The notes beneath the pieces are model-generated. The model saw only the letters and a program-made list of their open reading frames with translations, did not search any database and was not told where the DNA came from. A DNA stretch of 64,000 bases, from assembly GCA_032717465.1 (NCBI GenBank), contig JAVRFU010000140.1, positions 147,001 through 211,000 on the forward strand. The letters run 5' to 3'. The position numbers were made by a program, and so were the translations under genes. Source of the stretch: Coenobita brevimanus (lineage: Eukaryota; Arthropoda; Malacostraca; Decapoda; Coenobitidae). Shown in pieces: positions 32,966-43,210 of this stretch. Each line of letters opens with the position of its first letter. Within the stretch, counting starts at the first letter, position 1.

Positions 32966-33132
32966 GTGCCATCTGGTGCTTGAGCTGCCATAGTGACACT
33001 GCCAGTGTGAGTGCTGAGGTGGAAGCGTGGGTGCTTTAGTCCCCCCCGCCATGCCCACACCTTGTCGCCTGCATCCCAGTCATCGGGGTCCTCCACATAC
33101 ACCCGCCCCACACCCATACTTCCTGTAGTGTC
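32966..33132 (-). CDS. CadN: DN-cadherin exon: last cadherin repeat (block 2, exon 3)
   Basis: Acceptor gatgtttgacag, donor CAC|gtgagt. It encodes DTTGSMGVGRVYVEDPDDWD, then KVWAWRGG and FHLSTHTGSVTM, matching the GRVYVDDxDDWD signature found in the final cadherin repeat of arthropod DN-cadherins. Starts in phase 0 (agrees with the end of the exon at 34,208) and ends in phase 2 (agrees with the exon at 32,384). An extracellular adhesion domain of a classical type III cadherin. Confidence 0.88.
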
Positions 33133-33219
33133 CTGTCAAACATCATCATTATCAGCATCCTAACCCTATTTCTTTATTATCATTATTATTACTATGATTT
33201 TCTTTCCTTCATTCTTTCC

Positions 33220-33566
33220 TGTTCCTTCTGCCTATGGGTGACTCTACACTGAGTGACAAGCCAAATGGTTTCCCGTTCACCAGGTTTATTTCCTGTTAAC
33301 CAGGAAACCATTTACTATGCTGGGTGGTAACCATATAACCAAATTATGGCACCTGGTGGTTTAGTGGGTAATTGCAGCACTCCAATCGGATTAAGCCAGT
33401 GAAGGTATATATCCAAGGGGTGGTTGGGGTTATTGCTCACATAATGCCACTCAGGAATGAGTTAGGCTGGTCACTCTCATCTTAAATGTCAGGACCAACT
33501 TGCCTAGCCCCGGGCTCTTACGCTCCTCATGGGGCAACATAGGATTGGATGATGGATGGATGGATT
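33220..33566 (+). mobile_element. SINE S1 copy in cadherin intron
   Basis: Partial M1 (tgactctacactgagtgaca, with a small internal duplication of the caccagg segment) plus tRNA-like module and (GGAT)n end. Confidence 0.78.
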
Positions 33567-33570
33567 ACTA

Positions 33571-33790
33571 TTATTATTATTATTATTATTATTATGGGGG
33601 GTGGGGTTGCGAGAGGCAGACTGAGAAAGACGTGGGACGAAGTCATTAAGTGTGACCTCAGGGTTAAGTGACTGAACAGAGAGGTTGCCATAGATCGAGC
33701 AGCATGGACAGCCGCCATTAGGTGACTAAGGTGGATGCATGCATGCATGTTGGAGCCTTCAAAAACGAAATGAAATGAAATAATTACACC
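33571..33790 (+). mobile_element. (ATT)n and RTE-B 3' tail
   Basis: (ATT)n at 33,571-33,594, then gagaggcagactgagaaaga, ggttaagtgactgaacagag, gccgccattaggtgactaag and the terminus ttggagccttcaaaaacgaa followed by (ATGAA)n. Only the last 200 bp of RTE-B. Confidence 0.75.
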
Positions 33791-34207
33791 TGTATCATCA
33801 TCATCATCTTTATCATCATCACCACTGACAACTTGCTCCCTCCTGAGAACCTTCCAGCAAGGGATGGCCATAACAGAACTGCCTCTAGGATTCATTGCCC
33901 TCACATATCTTCCTTACTCTCTAAGACACTCCTCTCCTTTTTATCTCACTAATACATGGCTCCTGTCTCTTCTACCATTCCAGAAAAGATCTGATTCCTC
34001 CAACAGTACCCTCAATCCACTTTCAGAGATTTTCCTTGGCCTACTGGTATCTGCACTGTTTGGGGTTCACTGCATACAGAATGCCACTCAGGGATGAACA
34101 ACTGATCATTCTTGCCCTAAATGTCTGAACTGAGTACAGTAGTATAGCCCCAGGTTCCTATGCTACCTTATGAAACAACAGTATTTAAAAAAAAAAGGCA
34201 CCCTTAC

Positions 34208-34410
34208 CCTTAGCCTGCTAACTGAGACAGCTTTTGATGCAGGGGCCATAAGATTGTCATTGACGTCTGCCACAGTGAGGGTGAGCGTTGCTGTGGTGGC
34301 CAAGTTTTGTGCATCACTCAATACCAGGGGCAGGAGTCGTGTCACATCTTCTTCACGGTCGAGGGGAACCAGTGAACTAACTACAGCTACACCTCTCCCT
34401 TCATCACCAG
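34208..34410 (-). CDS. CadN: DN-cadherin exon: penultimate cadherin repeat (block 2, exon 2)
   Basis: Acceptor attctcatgcttcag, donor AGG|gtaagg. It reads GDEGRGVAVVSSLVPLDREE and LTLTVADVNDN, with the LDRE and DxNDN calcium-binding motifs of cadherin repeats, no stops. It ends in phase 0, agreeing with the next exon. However its start needs one base from the previous exon, while the exon at 35,529 ends in phase 0. Either a micro-exon, a different splice site or an indel intervenes. Confidence 0.82.
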
Positions 34411-34429
34411 CTGAAGCATGAGAATATTA

Positions 34430-34560
34430 TCATCATCATCTACAACATCATCATCATCATCACTTTTCTAGTCTTCTTTCTACCATCGTCATCATCACCA
34501 TTATCACTTTTCTAATCTTCTTTCTACCACCATCATCATCATCATCACTGGATCAGAGCT
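34430..34560. repeat. (ATC)n-rich tract
   Basis: Imperfect ATC/CAT repeats with a tandem duplication of acttttctagtcttctttct in a cadherin intron. Confidence 0.75.
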
Positions 34561-34612
34561 ATGAGCTGTGTTATTATCACCTGCCTTTACGAGGCAGAGT
34601 GATATGTTTTTG

Positions 34613-34613
34613 C

Positions 34614-34665
<52 letters not shown>
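34613..34665. repeat. (GT)n microsatellite, CR1-B 3' side
   Basis: About 24 GT units at the 3' end of a minus-strand CR1-B copy, that is, the (CA)n tail of the element. Confidence 0.92.
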
Positions 34666-34666
<1 letters not shown>

Positions 34667-35230
34667 CTTACCTAATTGTTCTTACCTAATTGTATCTTTA
34701 CAGGAATGAGTCAAGCTCGTACTGTCCCGTGTCTTAAACAATATTTATCGTACATATCCTTAAATTTGTGAATTGTTTTGGCACACACTATTTCATTCGG
34801 TAGTGCATTCCATTGATCAATTGCTCTGTTTGTGAAACTGAATTTCCTTACGTCTTTATCACCTCTCTTCTTATGCAGTTTTTTGCAGTGTCCACTTGCT
34901 GATGCTTCTCCATATGTTAAGTAATCATTTATGTCTATTTTCTCCTTCCCTGATATGCACTTATATAGCATTATCATGTCACCTCTTTTCCTTCTCTCCT
35001 GTAGTGTTGGTAGATTCAGTTTATTTAGTCTTTCTTCGTAGCTTAGGTCCCTTAAGCTTGGTATCCATCTTGTAGCGGCCCTTTGAACTTTTTCAGTCTT
35101 GTCTATATGCTTTTTGAGATGAGGACTCCAGACTATTGATGCATATTCCAGGGTTGGTCTAATGAATGATGTTATTATCCTTCTTAGCATGTCTTCATTT
35201 ATGTATGTGAATGCTAGTCTCATATTTGCA
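34666..35230 (-). pseudogene. CR1-B LINE C-terminal fragment in cadherin intron
   Basis: Uninterrupted minus frame from NMRLAFTYINEDMLRRIITS through WIPSLRDLSYEERLNKLNLP to DKYCLRHGTVRA. It is the best preserved CR1-B tail in the window and lies in the same orientation as the cadherin exons. Confidence 0.88.
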
Positions 35231-35231
35231 A

Positions 35232-35356
<125 letters not shown>

Positions 35357-35528
35357 CCATATAAAAATAAATCAGAAACATGCCTCAATTACAACTGATT
35401 AATTTAAGTAAAATTCTACCTTCACACATCCTTGATTTAATGTGAAGACTGCCTAAAAATTAAAACTTATATTTATTTATTTTTTGCTCAATTCGGCCAA
35501 GGAGTAAACACTCTGGCTAGATGTATAC

Positions 35529-35930
35529 CTCTATTGAACTGGACCCTGAAGGACTTCTTGATGTGTCAGGGGCACGAGGGTCAAGGCTGACAGTAAAGGG
35601 TGGACCATGACCAAGAGTCCAGTCATCAGCATCGTCCAGTGTGAGGTCTGCTATGTGGTGAGGTGGACTGTTCTCCTGTATGTATAGGGTGTCTGGATTG
35701 GCCACATTGGGTGCATTATCATTGACGTCCGTGAGGGTGAGGGCCAGGGTGGCGGTGGAGGTAAGGGCTGGCACACCCCCATCAACGGCCGACACCCTCA
35801 CCACGTGCACCCCGGCCCTCTCTCGGTCCAGTCACCGCCGCAGACGCACCTCGCCCATGGAGTCCACTGCAAACAGCCGGTACGGGTCGCTAGCCGGGTC
35901 GATGGTGTACCGCACCTCTCCTGCACCACC
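35529..35930 (-). pseudogene. CadN: DN-cadherin exon with in-frame TGA (block 2, exon 1)
   Basis: Acceptor gtgttgcag, donor GAG|gtatac, 402 bp in phase 0 at both ends. It encodes EVRYTIDPASDPYRLFAVD, GEVRLRR, stop, LDRERAGVHVVRVSAVDGG, LTLTDVNDNAPNV, then IQENSPPHHIADLTLDDADD and HGPPFTVSL. LDRE, DVNDNAP and the GPPFT signature are typical of the late cadherin repeats of DN-cadherin. The TGA (35,834-35,832) replaces the residue just before LDRE, where CGA would give Arg, so one C-to-T change at a CpG is enough. Either a true nonsense mutation (supporting a decayed duplicate) or a sequence error. Family order would place this exon upstream of block 1. Confidence 0.85.
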
Positions 35931-36403
35931 CTGCAACACACTCAGGCTTAGTTCAATCCTCTATCACCAACAACATCTTGAGTATGTAAAAATGTCAATG
36001 AGAGGTGGTATGTTACCTACTATGTTGTGCCTGCATCATGTAAGAGCCTGATTCACTGCTCACGATACTCTCATAACAAATGGTAGAGCCTCATGGTAAT
36101 GAAGTATTCTTTTACATTGTGGGAAAAGCCCTTGCAGTGATTTACACGCCACTCTACATTATCTACATTCTGAAAGGCAGAATTCCAGGCTACTACAGGT
36201 CCATCTTAGAGTTTAGCAAAGCTGTCTAGTGGAAGCCTGGTGACAACAAAGACAATCATTATCATAGTGAAGAGGTTAATCAATATCATAAGTACATAAA
36301 CATGGTCAAGCTCTTTTGGTCAAAAGACTGGGAAGCATGAGAGTTGGCAAAACTTGAGAAACACAGCAATAAAGCAATAAGCAGCATGTATTTTGGGTCT
36401 CAC

Positions 36404-36546
36404 CAATGTAGGAGGAAGGACAGTGGCAAAAATACCCTGGGCTGGCATTGGCACAGGTTCCACCATTAAGACAGGGTGACCACTGACACTCATCAACGTC
36501 TTCACAGTGCCCACCCTCTCGTGTAACCTCTGATCCCTCTAGGCAC
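36404..36546 (-). CDS. CadN: DN-cadherin exon: calcium-binding EGF (block 1, exon 8)
   Basis: Acceptor acttcag, donor ATTG|gtgaga. It reads CLEGSEVTREGGHCEDVDEC, then PCLNGGTCANASPGYFCHCP and SSYIG, a calcium-binding EGF repeat with the DVDEC start. This is the last EGF before the membrane in DN-cadherin. It ends in phase 1 and should join an exon with the transmembrane helix, but the next cadherin exon downstream (35,930) starts in phase 0 and encodes an ectodomain repeat. No transmembrane exon is visible in the 474 bp between. Confidence 0.9.
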
Positions 36547-36611
36547 CTGAAGGTCCATGGTTAACAATTATTTTAATTACTCTGCAGGACATATAAATCT
36601 TCACAGCAGTT

Positions 36612-36790
36612 AATTATATCATCATCATCATCATCATCCGGACCTCCTTTCCCACCCAAAGGCAGGGTGAGGAGTAGCAATGTCCAGACAGCCCAAAATT
36701 GCCCAATCCAATGGGCCACGCTTCCATTCACTCATCATTTAAGCCCCCGGAATCCTGGCTCTATCGGATGCGCCAAAAACATTCACCACG
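36612..36790. repeat. Dispersed repeat in cadherin intron
   Basis: (ATC)n followed by ccggacctcctttcccaccc, also at 9,622-9,645. Unclassified, possibly a SINE end. Confidence 0.5.
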
Positions 36791-37054
36791 TTACGTAGCT
36801 TCACAGTTAATTATATTCTACAATAATTTTGCTTTGTCATATTTTTCCCGTAATACAATACTTAATTCACTCTGGTTTGGTTTCTGGTGTCTGATAACCC
36901 TATGAGCGAGGATGAAAGTACTGTATAAACAGTATCATGCTAGTGAAGAGAGACAGACAGACAGACAGACTAAGAAATACTGTACATTCATACATTCTGT
37001 AATCCAGTGTTCCTTGTTCGCCAAAGTCAACCTTTTCTTTCATTGTTCGTAAAG

Positions 37055-37275
37055 AATTCTGGTCAAGTTCTCTAAGCATGAGGCCCTTTCATGCAGTTTC
37101 ATTCCACATCTTCCTTGGTCTAACAATGGGGGCTATCCCTCCCACATTCAGCTCTCCCATCCAATAGCTCTCACACATTCTCACCATGTGTTCAAACCAC
37201 TTTGACCTGTCCATGTGCATTACCCCACTAACATTCTCAATTGCCATGCAATCTCTTAATTTGTCCACAATGTTT
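37055..37275 (-). pseudogene. LINE C-terminal scrap in cadherin intron
   Basis: Reverse complement translates to VDKLRDCMAIENVSGVMHMD, SKWFEHMVRMCESYWMGEL and IVRPRKMWNETA, the RWxGHVxR and RPRKxW pattern of a LINE C-terminus. It differs from RTE-A and RTE-B in wording and is heavily truncated. Confidence 0.6.
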
Positions 37276-37408
37276 GTTTCTTAATGTGGAACTTCCTCTT
37301 AACTTCCTCACACTGTGTATTTCTTAGTGTGGAATATATTACAAACTAACAGATGTGGACAGAATGAGACATGCAGATAAAGAGAGATAAAGAAAGTACT
37401 GTACTAAC

Positions 37409-37598
37409 CCACATTCATGCCTCCACCAGACATCAATACAGGTGAATGTGGTGAGGCAGGTGACATTATTGCAGGCTGGTGGGGCAGTACAGCCAGCAGA
37501 CACACTAGTGAACATGGTGGCTTGGGCTAGGGCTGATGTGTTAACCAGAGGTGGCAGGGGCAGTGGCACTCCAGACACTCGTAGGTCATCCAGGCAAC
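37409..37598 (-). CDS. CadN: DN-cadherin exon: end of LamG2 and EGF (block 1, exon 7)
   Basis: Acceptor atgtttaag, donor TGTGG|gttagt. It reads GCLDDLRVSGVPLPLPPLVN, QATMFTSVSAGC, then ACNNVTCLTTFTCIDVWWRH. CLDDIRLxGxxLPLPP and the ECxD-W-EC EGF pattern are characteristic of DN-cadherin LamG2 and the EGF after it. Phases 1 in and 2 out agree with both neighbours. Confidence 0.92.
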
Positions 37599-37599
37599 C

Positions 37600-38390
37600 T
37601 TAAACATCATTGGAGGAACACATATATAACAAGAAACAAGGTCCAAATTACCAAACACACGGATCTAGTCATACAACCATAATATAATACTGCTCCATCA
37701 AGAGAGAAGAGGTCTTTGGCTGTGTGACACAGTTCAAACAGATCCACACTGTAAAAGAGATTAAGGAGATCTTACTGTATGTCTAGACACTTGGACACAT
37801 ACCATGAGTGAGATAAAAAAAAAAAGCCAGTTATCAGTGAACTTAAACATCTAAATTTTTGGAAGAGACAGAGAGAACATGCGTCTGGGCACTCAAGACA
37901 CCTGCAGGTCACTGAGGCAGCCTGACAAACATCATATATTACAAAAGAAAGATCTGGACAGTAAGTCCTAGTTATAAATAGTCTTTATTAGGTAAAAAAT
38001 AATTGGTAACAGCCTCATTTTTGCTGCCCCATTGCAAGCCACACAGAGTTCAGGGCTTGGTAGGGTTAATAACTACACTTCCATAATCCAGTTAATTTAA
38101 GTCATAAGAAACCATCCTACATCCCTGACAACATTACAAATTAAAGAAAAACCTCTGGCCTCTTGCAATTAAACCATGGCACATTTGTACACAACTTTCT
38201 CTAACTGGATTTCCATCAGTAAATTATATAAAAATTACTGATTACAGATCCACTGCTACCTATAAAGGTGCTTTACTAGTTTTCCCTAACTTGTAGTATA
38301 GTACCAGTTGTATGGAGAACTTTGAGATACAGTATATTGAAAAAAAAAATCTTGTGATTGAACTGACAACTGCCTCAATAACAAACACTA
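37600..38390. other. Cadherin intron, no other feature seen
   Basis: Intron between block 1 exons 7 and 6. AT-rich, with a weak internal echo at 37,860-37,930 (gagagaacatgcgtctgggcac, and aggtcactgaggcagcctga resembling the exon 7 start), possibly a decayed duplicate of the LamG2 end exon. Confidence 0.4.
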
Positions 38391-38402
38391 ATATCAACAT
38401 TC

Positions 38403-38599
38403 ATAAGCAACGTTGGGTCTGGTTAGTACTTGGATGGGTGACCGCCGGGGAACACCAGATGCTGTTGGCATCCCTACGTGTCAAGTGGGGTTGGTGGAGG
38501 ATTAGTGCCCCTCCCTGTAAAACAATTAGCTCTGAGCCATTGGCCACCCCGTCTGGGATACATGGCGTCTGGCAATGAATGAATGAATGAATGAATAAA
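38403..38599 (+). mobile_element. 5S rRNA-derived SINE with RTE-A-like tail
   Basis: Positions 38,403-38,470 (taagcaacgttgggtctggt, tagtacttggatgggtgacc, gccggggaacaccagatgct, gttggca) correspond to the 3' half of 5S rRNA including the internal promoter C box. The body gtggggttggtggaggatta, gtgcccctccctgtaaaaca matches S2. The end gccaccccgtctgggataca, tggcgtctggcaatgaatga matches the RTE-A terminus. This fits a SINE3-type element moved by the RTE-A machinery. The first 50 or so bases of 5S are missing. Confidence 0.82.
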
Positions 38600-38786
38600 A
38601 ATGGTGGAAAATGCTAATACTCATGGAAATGGTGGCCAGCGAAGGACAAAAAGACCTTAATGTCATGAAAACTGTGAAGAACAAAAGGCAAAAAGGACTT
38701 ATCATCAAGGCAGTCATCATGAACAATGGGTTAAAAGAACTTACCATTAAGAGAGCTATGCAGAACAAAAGGCAAAAAGATCTTAC

Positions 38787-38972
38787 CATCATGGAAGTCA
38801 TGATGAGCAACATAGAGGCTCACTCCTACATACTCTGGTGAGCCTCCTACGTAGACCCCCTCCTGTCGGTCCACCAGGAGGGGTGTGGACCATCCCTGGG
38901 GGGAGGCAGGGGCTGGGGTAGCATTGTACAGTGGGCCATCACCTTGGTCCACCTCCATCTCTGCCCACTCAC
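38787..38972 (-). CDS. CadN: DN-cadherin exon: LamG2 middle (block 1, exon 6)
   Basis: Acceptor acaataatag, donor GATG|gtaaga. It reads EWAEMEVDQGDGPLYNATPA, then PLLVDRQEGVYVGGSPEYVG and LYVAHHDFHD. VDxQEGVYxGGxxEYxG is a hallmark of LamG2 in DN-cadherin. Phase 1 in and phase 1 out both agree with neighbours. Confidence 0.92.
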
Positions 38973-39039
38973 CTATTATTGTTGGATGTGTTATTGTAGT
39001 CTTCAGTATCATCATCCTCATCCTCATCAACATCTATCT

Positions 39040-39290
39040 CTCTATCGATCTATCAACTGCCACAAGCCTTAATACCATAAGGGGTGGCCAGAATCAAATC
39101 GCCTCCGTGTTGCCCTGTCCCCCGTCATTTCACTGCCCTCCCCCCAGCCCACACCCCCCTTTCTCATATACCTCTCCACTTCATCCCTCCATCTCATCCT
39201 CCATTTCCCCTTCCCTCTCCTCCCCTCTCTTTCACTCACATACACTCTCCTCATTGGTCTCTCAGTTTACATCCTCTCCACATAGCCAAC
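39040..39290 (-). mobile_element. RTE-A 3' tail in cadherin intron
   Basis: Minus frame MRRVYVSEREGRRGKGKWRM and EGSEMTGDRATRRRF, then an inverted end aagccttaataccataaggg plus (GATA)n-like sequence at 39,037-39,055. Confidence 0.8.
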
Positions 39291-39610
39291 ATCATCATCA
39301 TCATCATAATTAGTCACTCTGGTTCACTTCCATCTCTGTTCACTCACAAACTCTATCCTCACAAATGTAACACCATTATTCTGGTTGTTGGCACTGTTTT
39401 CATTATATCATCACTATTCACTCACACACTCTGCCCTCACAAAAACATTAATATTATTCATATAATAATATTATTATTCTATGGATGTCGGGCCCATTTC
39501 ACTAAGCATGCTTTTGGTACTTCTCCTAATTTCATATTTCTTCTTTTCTTGCATCAGCATCCTACTTCATTCTATTTTTAAGTGAAAAAAACATGAGGAT
39601 AACAATGATG

Positions 39611-39840
39611 ATAAAGTTATTATTATTACCGCCACCAATGAAGTTGAAGGAGGTTATATATTCACCTACATTTGTCTGTCTGTCCAGACAGTATCTCCAA
39701 AAGTTCTCAATTATATCAATGAAGTTTAGTGGAAGGGTGGGCCATGGGCCAAGGAAGAATTTATTAAATTTTGGGGTGGATCCAAATCTGGATCATGCAT
39801 TGGCGGAGGTATGCGCTCTTTGAGTGCTTCCTAGTTATTA
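39611..39840 (+). mobile_element. Dispersed ~220-bp element with ATT ends
   Basis: It is bounded by ttattattattac and tagttattattattatta, with gccaccaatgaagttgaagg near one end and ggcggaggtatgcgctcttt then gagtgcttcctag at the other. This wording recurs in many aquatic animal genomes as a short non-coding repeat. MITE-like, class not certain. Confidence 0.5.
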
Positions 39841-39902
39841 TTATTATTATTTATCATTATTATTAATACCACATTATTATAATTTTGAAATTAAAACCTT
39901 AC

Positions 39903-40105
39903 ACAGTATGTACCTTCGGATATATATGGTGTGCCACTGCCCATCAGTAAGGACGACCTGGGTGAGGCAGAGGTGTGTGAGTGCAGCAGGGTGTAGCAGC
40001 AGCTTCAGACACACCCGCCCACTGACTAGGTGTAGCGCTGCCAGGTCACGCCCATGTTGTGACCCCACCCACACCAGCTGACCAGAGTGTTCCCACGTAC
40101 GAAAC
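39903..40105 (-). CDS. CadN: DN-cadherin exon: LamG2 first half (block 1, exon 5)
   Basis: Acceptor tttgtaag, donor CTGT|gtaagg. It completes an Arg, then FRTWEHSGQLVWVGSQHGRD, ALHLVSGRVCLKLLLHPAAL and VVLTDGQWHTIYIRRY. The RFRT...G.L...S...R start and DGQWH core are standard for this laminin-G domain. The donor was chosen because it gives phase 1, which the next exon requires. Confidence 0.88.
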
Positions 40106-40724
40106 CTTACAAATATATAACAGTGAGTCCTCAATACAGCTGGGTCCCATTAAATGAGTGGGATGTGTTGATGGAAGACTGCTTGGATAGCAGAAGAGCA
40201 GACACTTGTATATCAAACAAAATAAAAGGATCGTGAAACTCATATAACAGAGTACATAAATTAAGAGAAAAATAGGGTTAGGCTAACTGACCCTGCTCGC
40301 ATAACTGAGATTGGGTCTAAATTGCCCATTCTCATATCACTGGTTTCTTGTATAGCAGATACTTGTATAACAGGACCTGCTTGTGTAAATAACATTTTTA
40401 AAGTCCTCTGCTTTTATTGTTCCCATGTTCACAACCTTACAAAAAATATTTTTACCATATCCCCTTGCTGTATGTTGCCTCTTTTCATGTTATTATACAG
40501 TAAGAACCTCGTCATCCTTACATGTCTCTTTAAAAATTAATAACATATTTTCTGGCTAGAATAAAATACAGTTGACATTATCCAGCAGCAGGATAATGGA
40601 GACTTTTTCTAACCCTTCCACCCCAAGGCATCTCTCCTTAGCTGAATAAATCACTAGGTATTTGTCAGAATAAAATATAAAGCATCTCCTCTGGCTGAAT
40701 GGGTCTACAGTAAATAATGGTAAA

Positions 40725-40818
40725 ACATCGCTCTCATCTTAAATGTCAGGACCAACTTGCCTAACCCCCGGCTCCTACACTCCTCATGGGGCAATGTAGG
40801 ATTGGATGATGGATGGAA
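40725..40818 (+). mobile_element. SINE S1 3' scrap
   Basis: ctcatcttaaatgtcaggac, caacttgcctaacccccggc and cctcatggggcaatgtagga followed by (GGAT)n. Confidence 0.75.
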
Positions 40819-41564
40819 AACTAATTTGTCAATCAAAAATCCACTATAACCTATAAATCTTAATTCCCCTGGTTCCCCAATTTTCATCAATTACATGGAA
40901 AATGTAACAGTCTGGAACACATCCTTGACTTAATAATGAAGACTGTCTGCATGGCCCTTCTATTGATCAGTGGGTAGATGAGCATTTTGATGGTATAGTC
41001 ATAAAGACAGAGTGATTATGAACTAGGAGGAGAGGAGGGTATTGCATATATGTGTGAGTCTGAGGACAAGGGGAGGCAAGGAAGGCCAAAAAGATGTCTG
41101 GATATGGTAAATGAGAGAGCATGAGAGGGAGAAATAAAAGAAATTTCATGAAACAAATGACTTGGTGAGGAAAAGAAATGTATAAAGAAGAACATAATAC
41201 AGATTTCACTCATTTTTTTAACCTGACATGAATTGAACTGACTTTATCCTACAGGCACTTGTGAGTTACAGAAAAAGAAAACAGACCTTTTTTTTCCTTT
41301 TACTTTCTCTGAATGGATTATTTTTTTAAACACAAAGGCTCTCTTAATTCCATTTTCTTTAACAGGATTATTTTTTGAAAGGATTCAGTCTTTGGGTTCT
41401 ACTTCTGCATAAATCAAATGGTTGGTGTAGTTCTTAGGATTTCATTTCATTTGATAAGTTATGGATGAAACAATTTTTAGTAGAGCTTGAACCTTTTGTT
41501 TATATTTTCTGCACAAATAACTGGGTTCTTATGCTGTGGCTCCTTAACTTGCCAATAAGCAAGG

Positions 41565-41625
41565 TCTATCTATCTATCTATCTATAGCCCGACGCCCTAA
41601 TCCTGCAAAGGTGCAGCGGGCTAAA
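41565..41625 (-). mobile_element. RTE-A 3' end scrap
   Basis: (TCTA)n then tagcccgacgccctaatcct gcaaagg, the inverted end of the subfamily seen at 1984-2236 and 44,745-44,970. Confidence 0.75.
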
Positions 41626-42030
41626 ACAACATAAGCTATGTCAAAAGATTTCTTATGTTGTGTAGTAAACAGGGCTATCACATATCTGACTCCTTATGGA
41701 ACAATATTTTTAGAGTTTTAATCACTGCTTTCTTATTTTTGCATAAATTAAAAGGACCTAGTAAAAAAGCTCCTCAACTGCTCAATGAACAAGGACTGAG
41801 GCAACAACACAGTCCATTCCAATATCAGAATTTTACTCATATTTCTCACTCAAACTACATCACCCATATGGGTAACTGTCATTCTAATCTGGAATGGACT
41901 ATATAGTGTACTGTAGTTCCAGGTGATAAAGTTAAGAGTGTGGGAATATGGGCAAGTGTGAGGGGGTATGTAATGATCAAGTGTAGTTCTAGTAAGGAAG
42001 GGACTATGACCGAAGGCCAGTTGATCTCAC

Positions 42031-42192
42031 CTGAGCTGGAGGAAGGTGGTATGTGGAGGTGGAACAGAGGTGAGTGCCATCTTGACGTAACTGCTGTGTG
42101 CAAAAAAGACAGGCTGAGTGCGGTGCATGCAGGTTTCACCCGCCCAGCCTGACTCACACTCACATGACCCCTTCCCACCCACACCAACACAC
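42031..42192 (-). CDS. CadN: DN-cadherin exon: EGF end and LamG2 start (block 1, exon 4)
   Basis: Acceptor gtcttttcaacag, donor CTCAG|gtgaga. It completes an Arg codon, then CVGVGGKGSCECESGWAGET, the second half of an EGF, followed by SSYVKMALTSVPPPHTTFLQ, the start of LamG2 (SYVKYALSFEP in insects). Phases agree on both sides. Confidence 0.92.
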
Positions 42193-42199
42193 CTGTTGA

Positions 42200-42900
42200 A
42201 AAGACAAATTTAGAAGGGAGCAATGAAACTATACTTTACACTAATGCCAGTATCAAATCTTATATAATCACAAGGTGGGACAGTGAGCTGTCTTCAGCTG
42301 TGTATACGAAAGAATCCCTGCCATATGTTCCCTATTTTTGCATTCCTCTTTGCTGTCAAGTCACAGTAATTTTAAAAAATATATATATTAATCTTCCATG
42401 CTATCTATAAAATTTATATGCTTGTATCCTTCAATTTATATTACCAAATGTATGGAAAAAGCTGGGATATATTGGAATAAATAATAAACAACAAGGACTA
42501 AACTGTAACGTACTCCCATATCCCAGGGAAAAGAATACTACCTACTGATTACTTGCACGTCATAGACACATAGTACCTTGTGCTGTCTGGCACAATGGAC
42601 ATACACATATTTACCTACTACTGTACAGTACATGCATAGCCAACATAAATTATTATCATACACTCTGAAAGGCAATACAGTATTCCAGGCTTGCCAATTT
42701 CAACCTTGTTAACCTTATGGCTGCACTCCTAGTTACAAAGTCTTCCAAAGCAAATCTCCTCAAGTTCCCTAATGCAAAGGCTCATTCTGAAATCACATAA
42801 TTTTCAAAGTATGTCTGTAGACTTTCTTATCCATATATATGCCAAAGAGGTTAATGGTTAATTCATGGATGGTATACATACTCAATTAATTTATGAATAA
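42200..42900. other. Cadherin intron, no other feature seen
   Basis: AT-rich intron between exons 4 and 3 of block 1. No repeat family recognised. Confidence 0.5.
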
Positions 42901-42905
42901 CTTAC

Positions 42906-43009
42906 CTAGCATTGTTTTGACAAGGGTGTCCAGCAAGTGTGCAGGCGTCCTGGCCAGGGCAACCTGGGGAACTGTCCTCACCCAACACACCTTCACCAAG
43001 GTCTCTCAG
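42906..43009 (-). CDS. CadN: DN-cadherin exon: LamG1 end and EGF start (block 1, exon 3)
   Basis: Acceptor gtgtgtttcag, donor GCTAG|gtaagt. It reads LRDLGEGVLGEDSSPGCPGQ, then DACTLAGHPCQNNA, the linker after LamG1 (LYDL...GCP in insects) and the first half of an EGF repeat. Phase 0 in, phase 2 out, both consistent. Confidence 0.92.
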
Positions 43010-43210
43010 CTGAAACACACAGTACACTGCCATTCACTGCTGATTATAAACATTCATCTCACACTCACATCAACATCATCACCATCATTTTTACTGCTAA
43101 ATACTGTAATGGGGTGGAGTACGATCCAGAATAAATGATGTACAAATACTGAATTAGCCATTAAGTCCATTGTTATCTGTAAAGCTAAATTACCAGACTG
43201 CACCAGTTAC

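Larger units (their letters stand above)
40106..42030. other. Cadherin intron with LINE and SINE scraps
   Basis: Holds an S1 fragment (40,725-40,818) and an RTE-A end scrap (41,565-41,625). The rest is AT-rich and shows no exon. Confidence 0.5.

Noticed and set aside
35930..36404. A genuine novel protein with EGF followed by cadherin repeats
   Set aside because: Joining exon 36,404 to 35,930 shifts the frame (phase 1 to phase 0) and the following exon has a TGA. A fused protein is unlikely without further evidence.
38403..38470. A 5S rRNA gene
   Set aside because: Only the 3' half is present, and it is fused to a SINE body with a LINE-like tail and tetranucleotide repeats.
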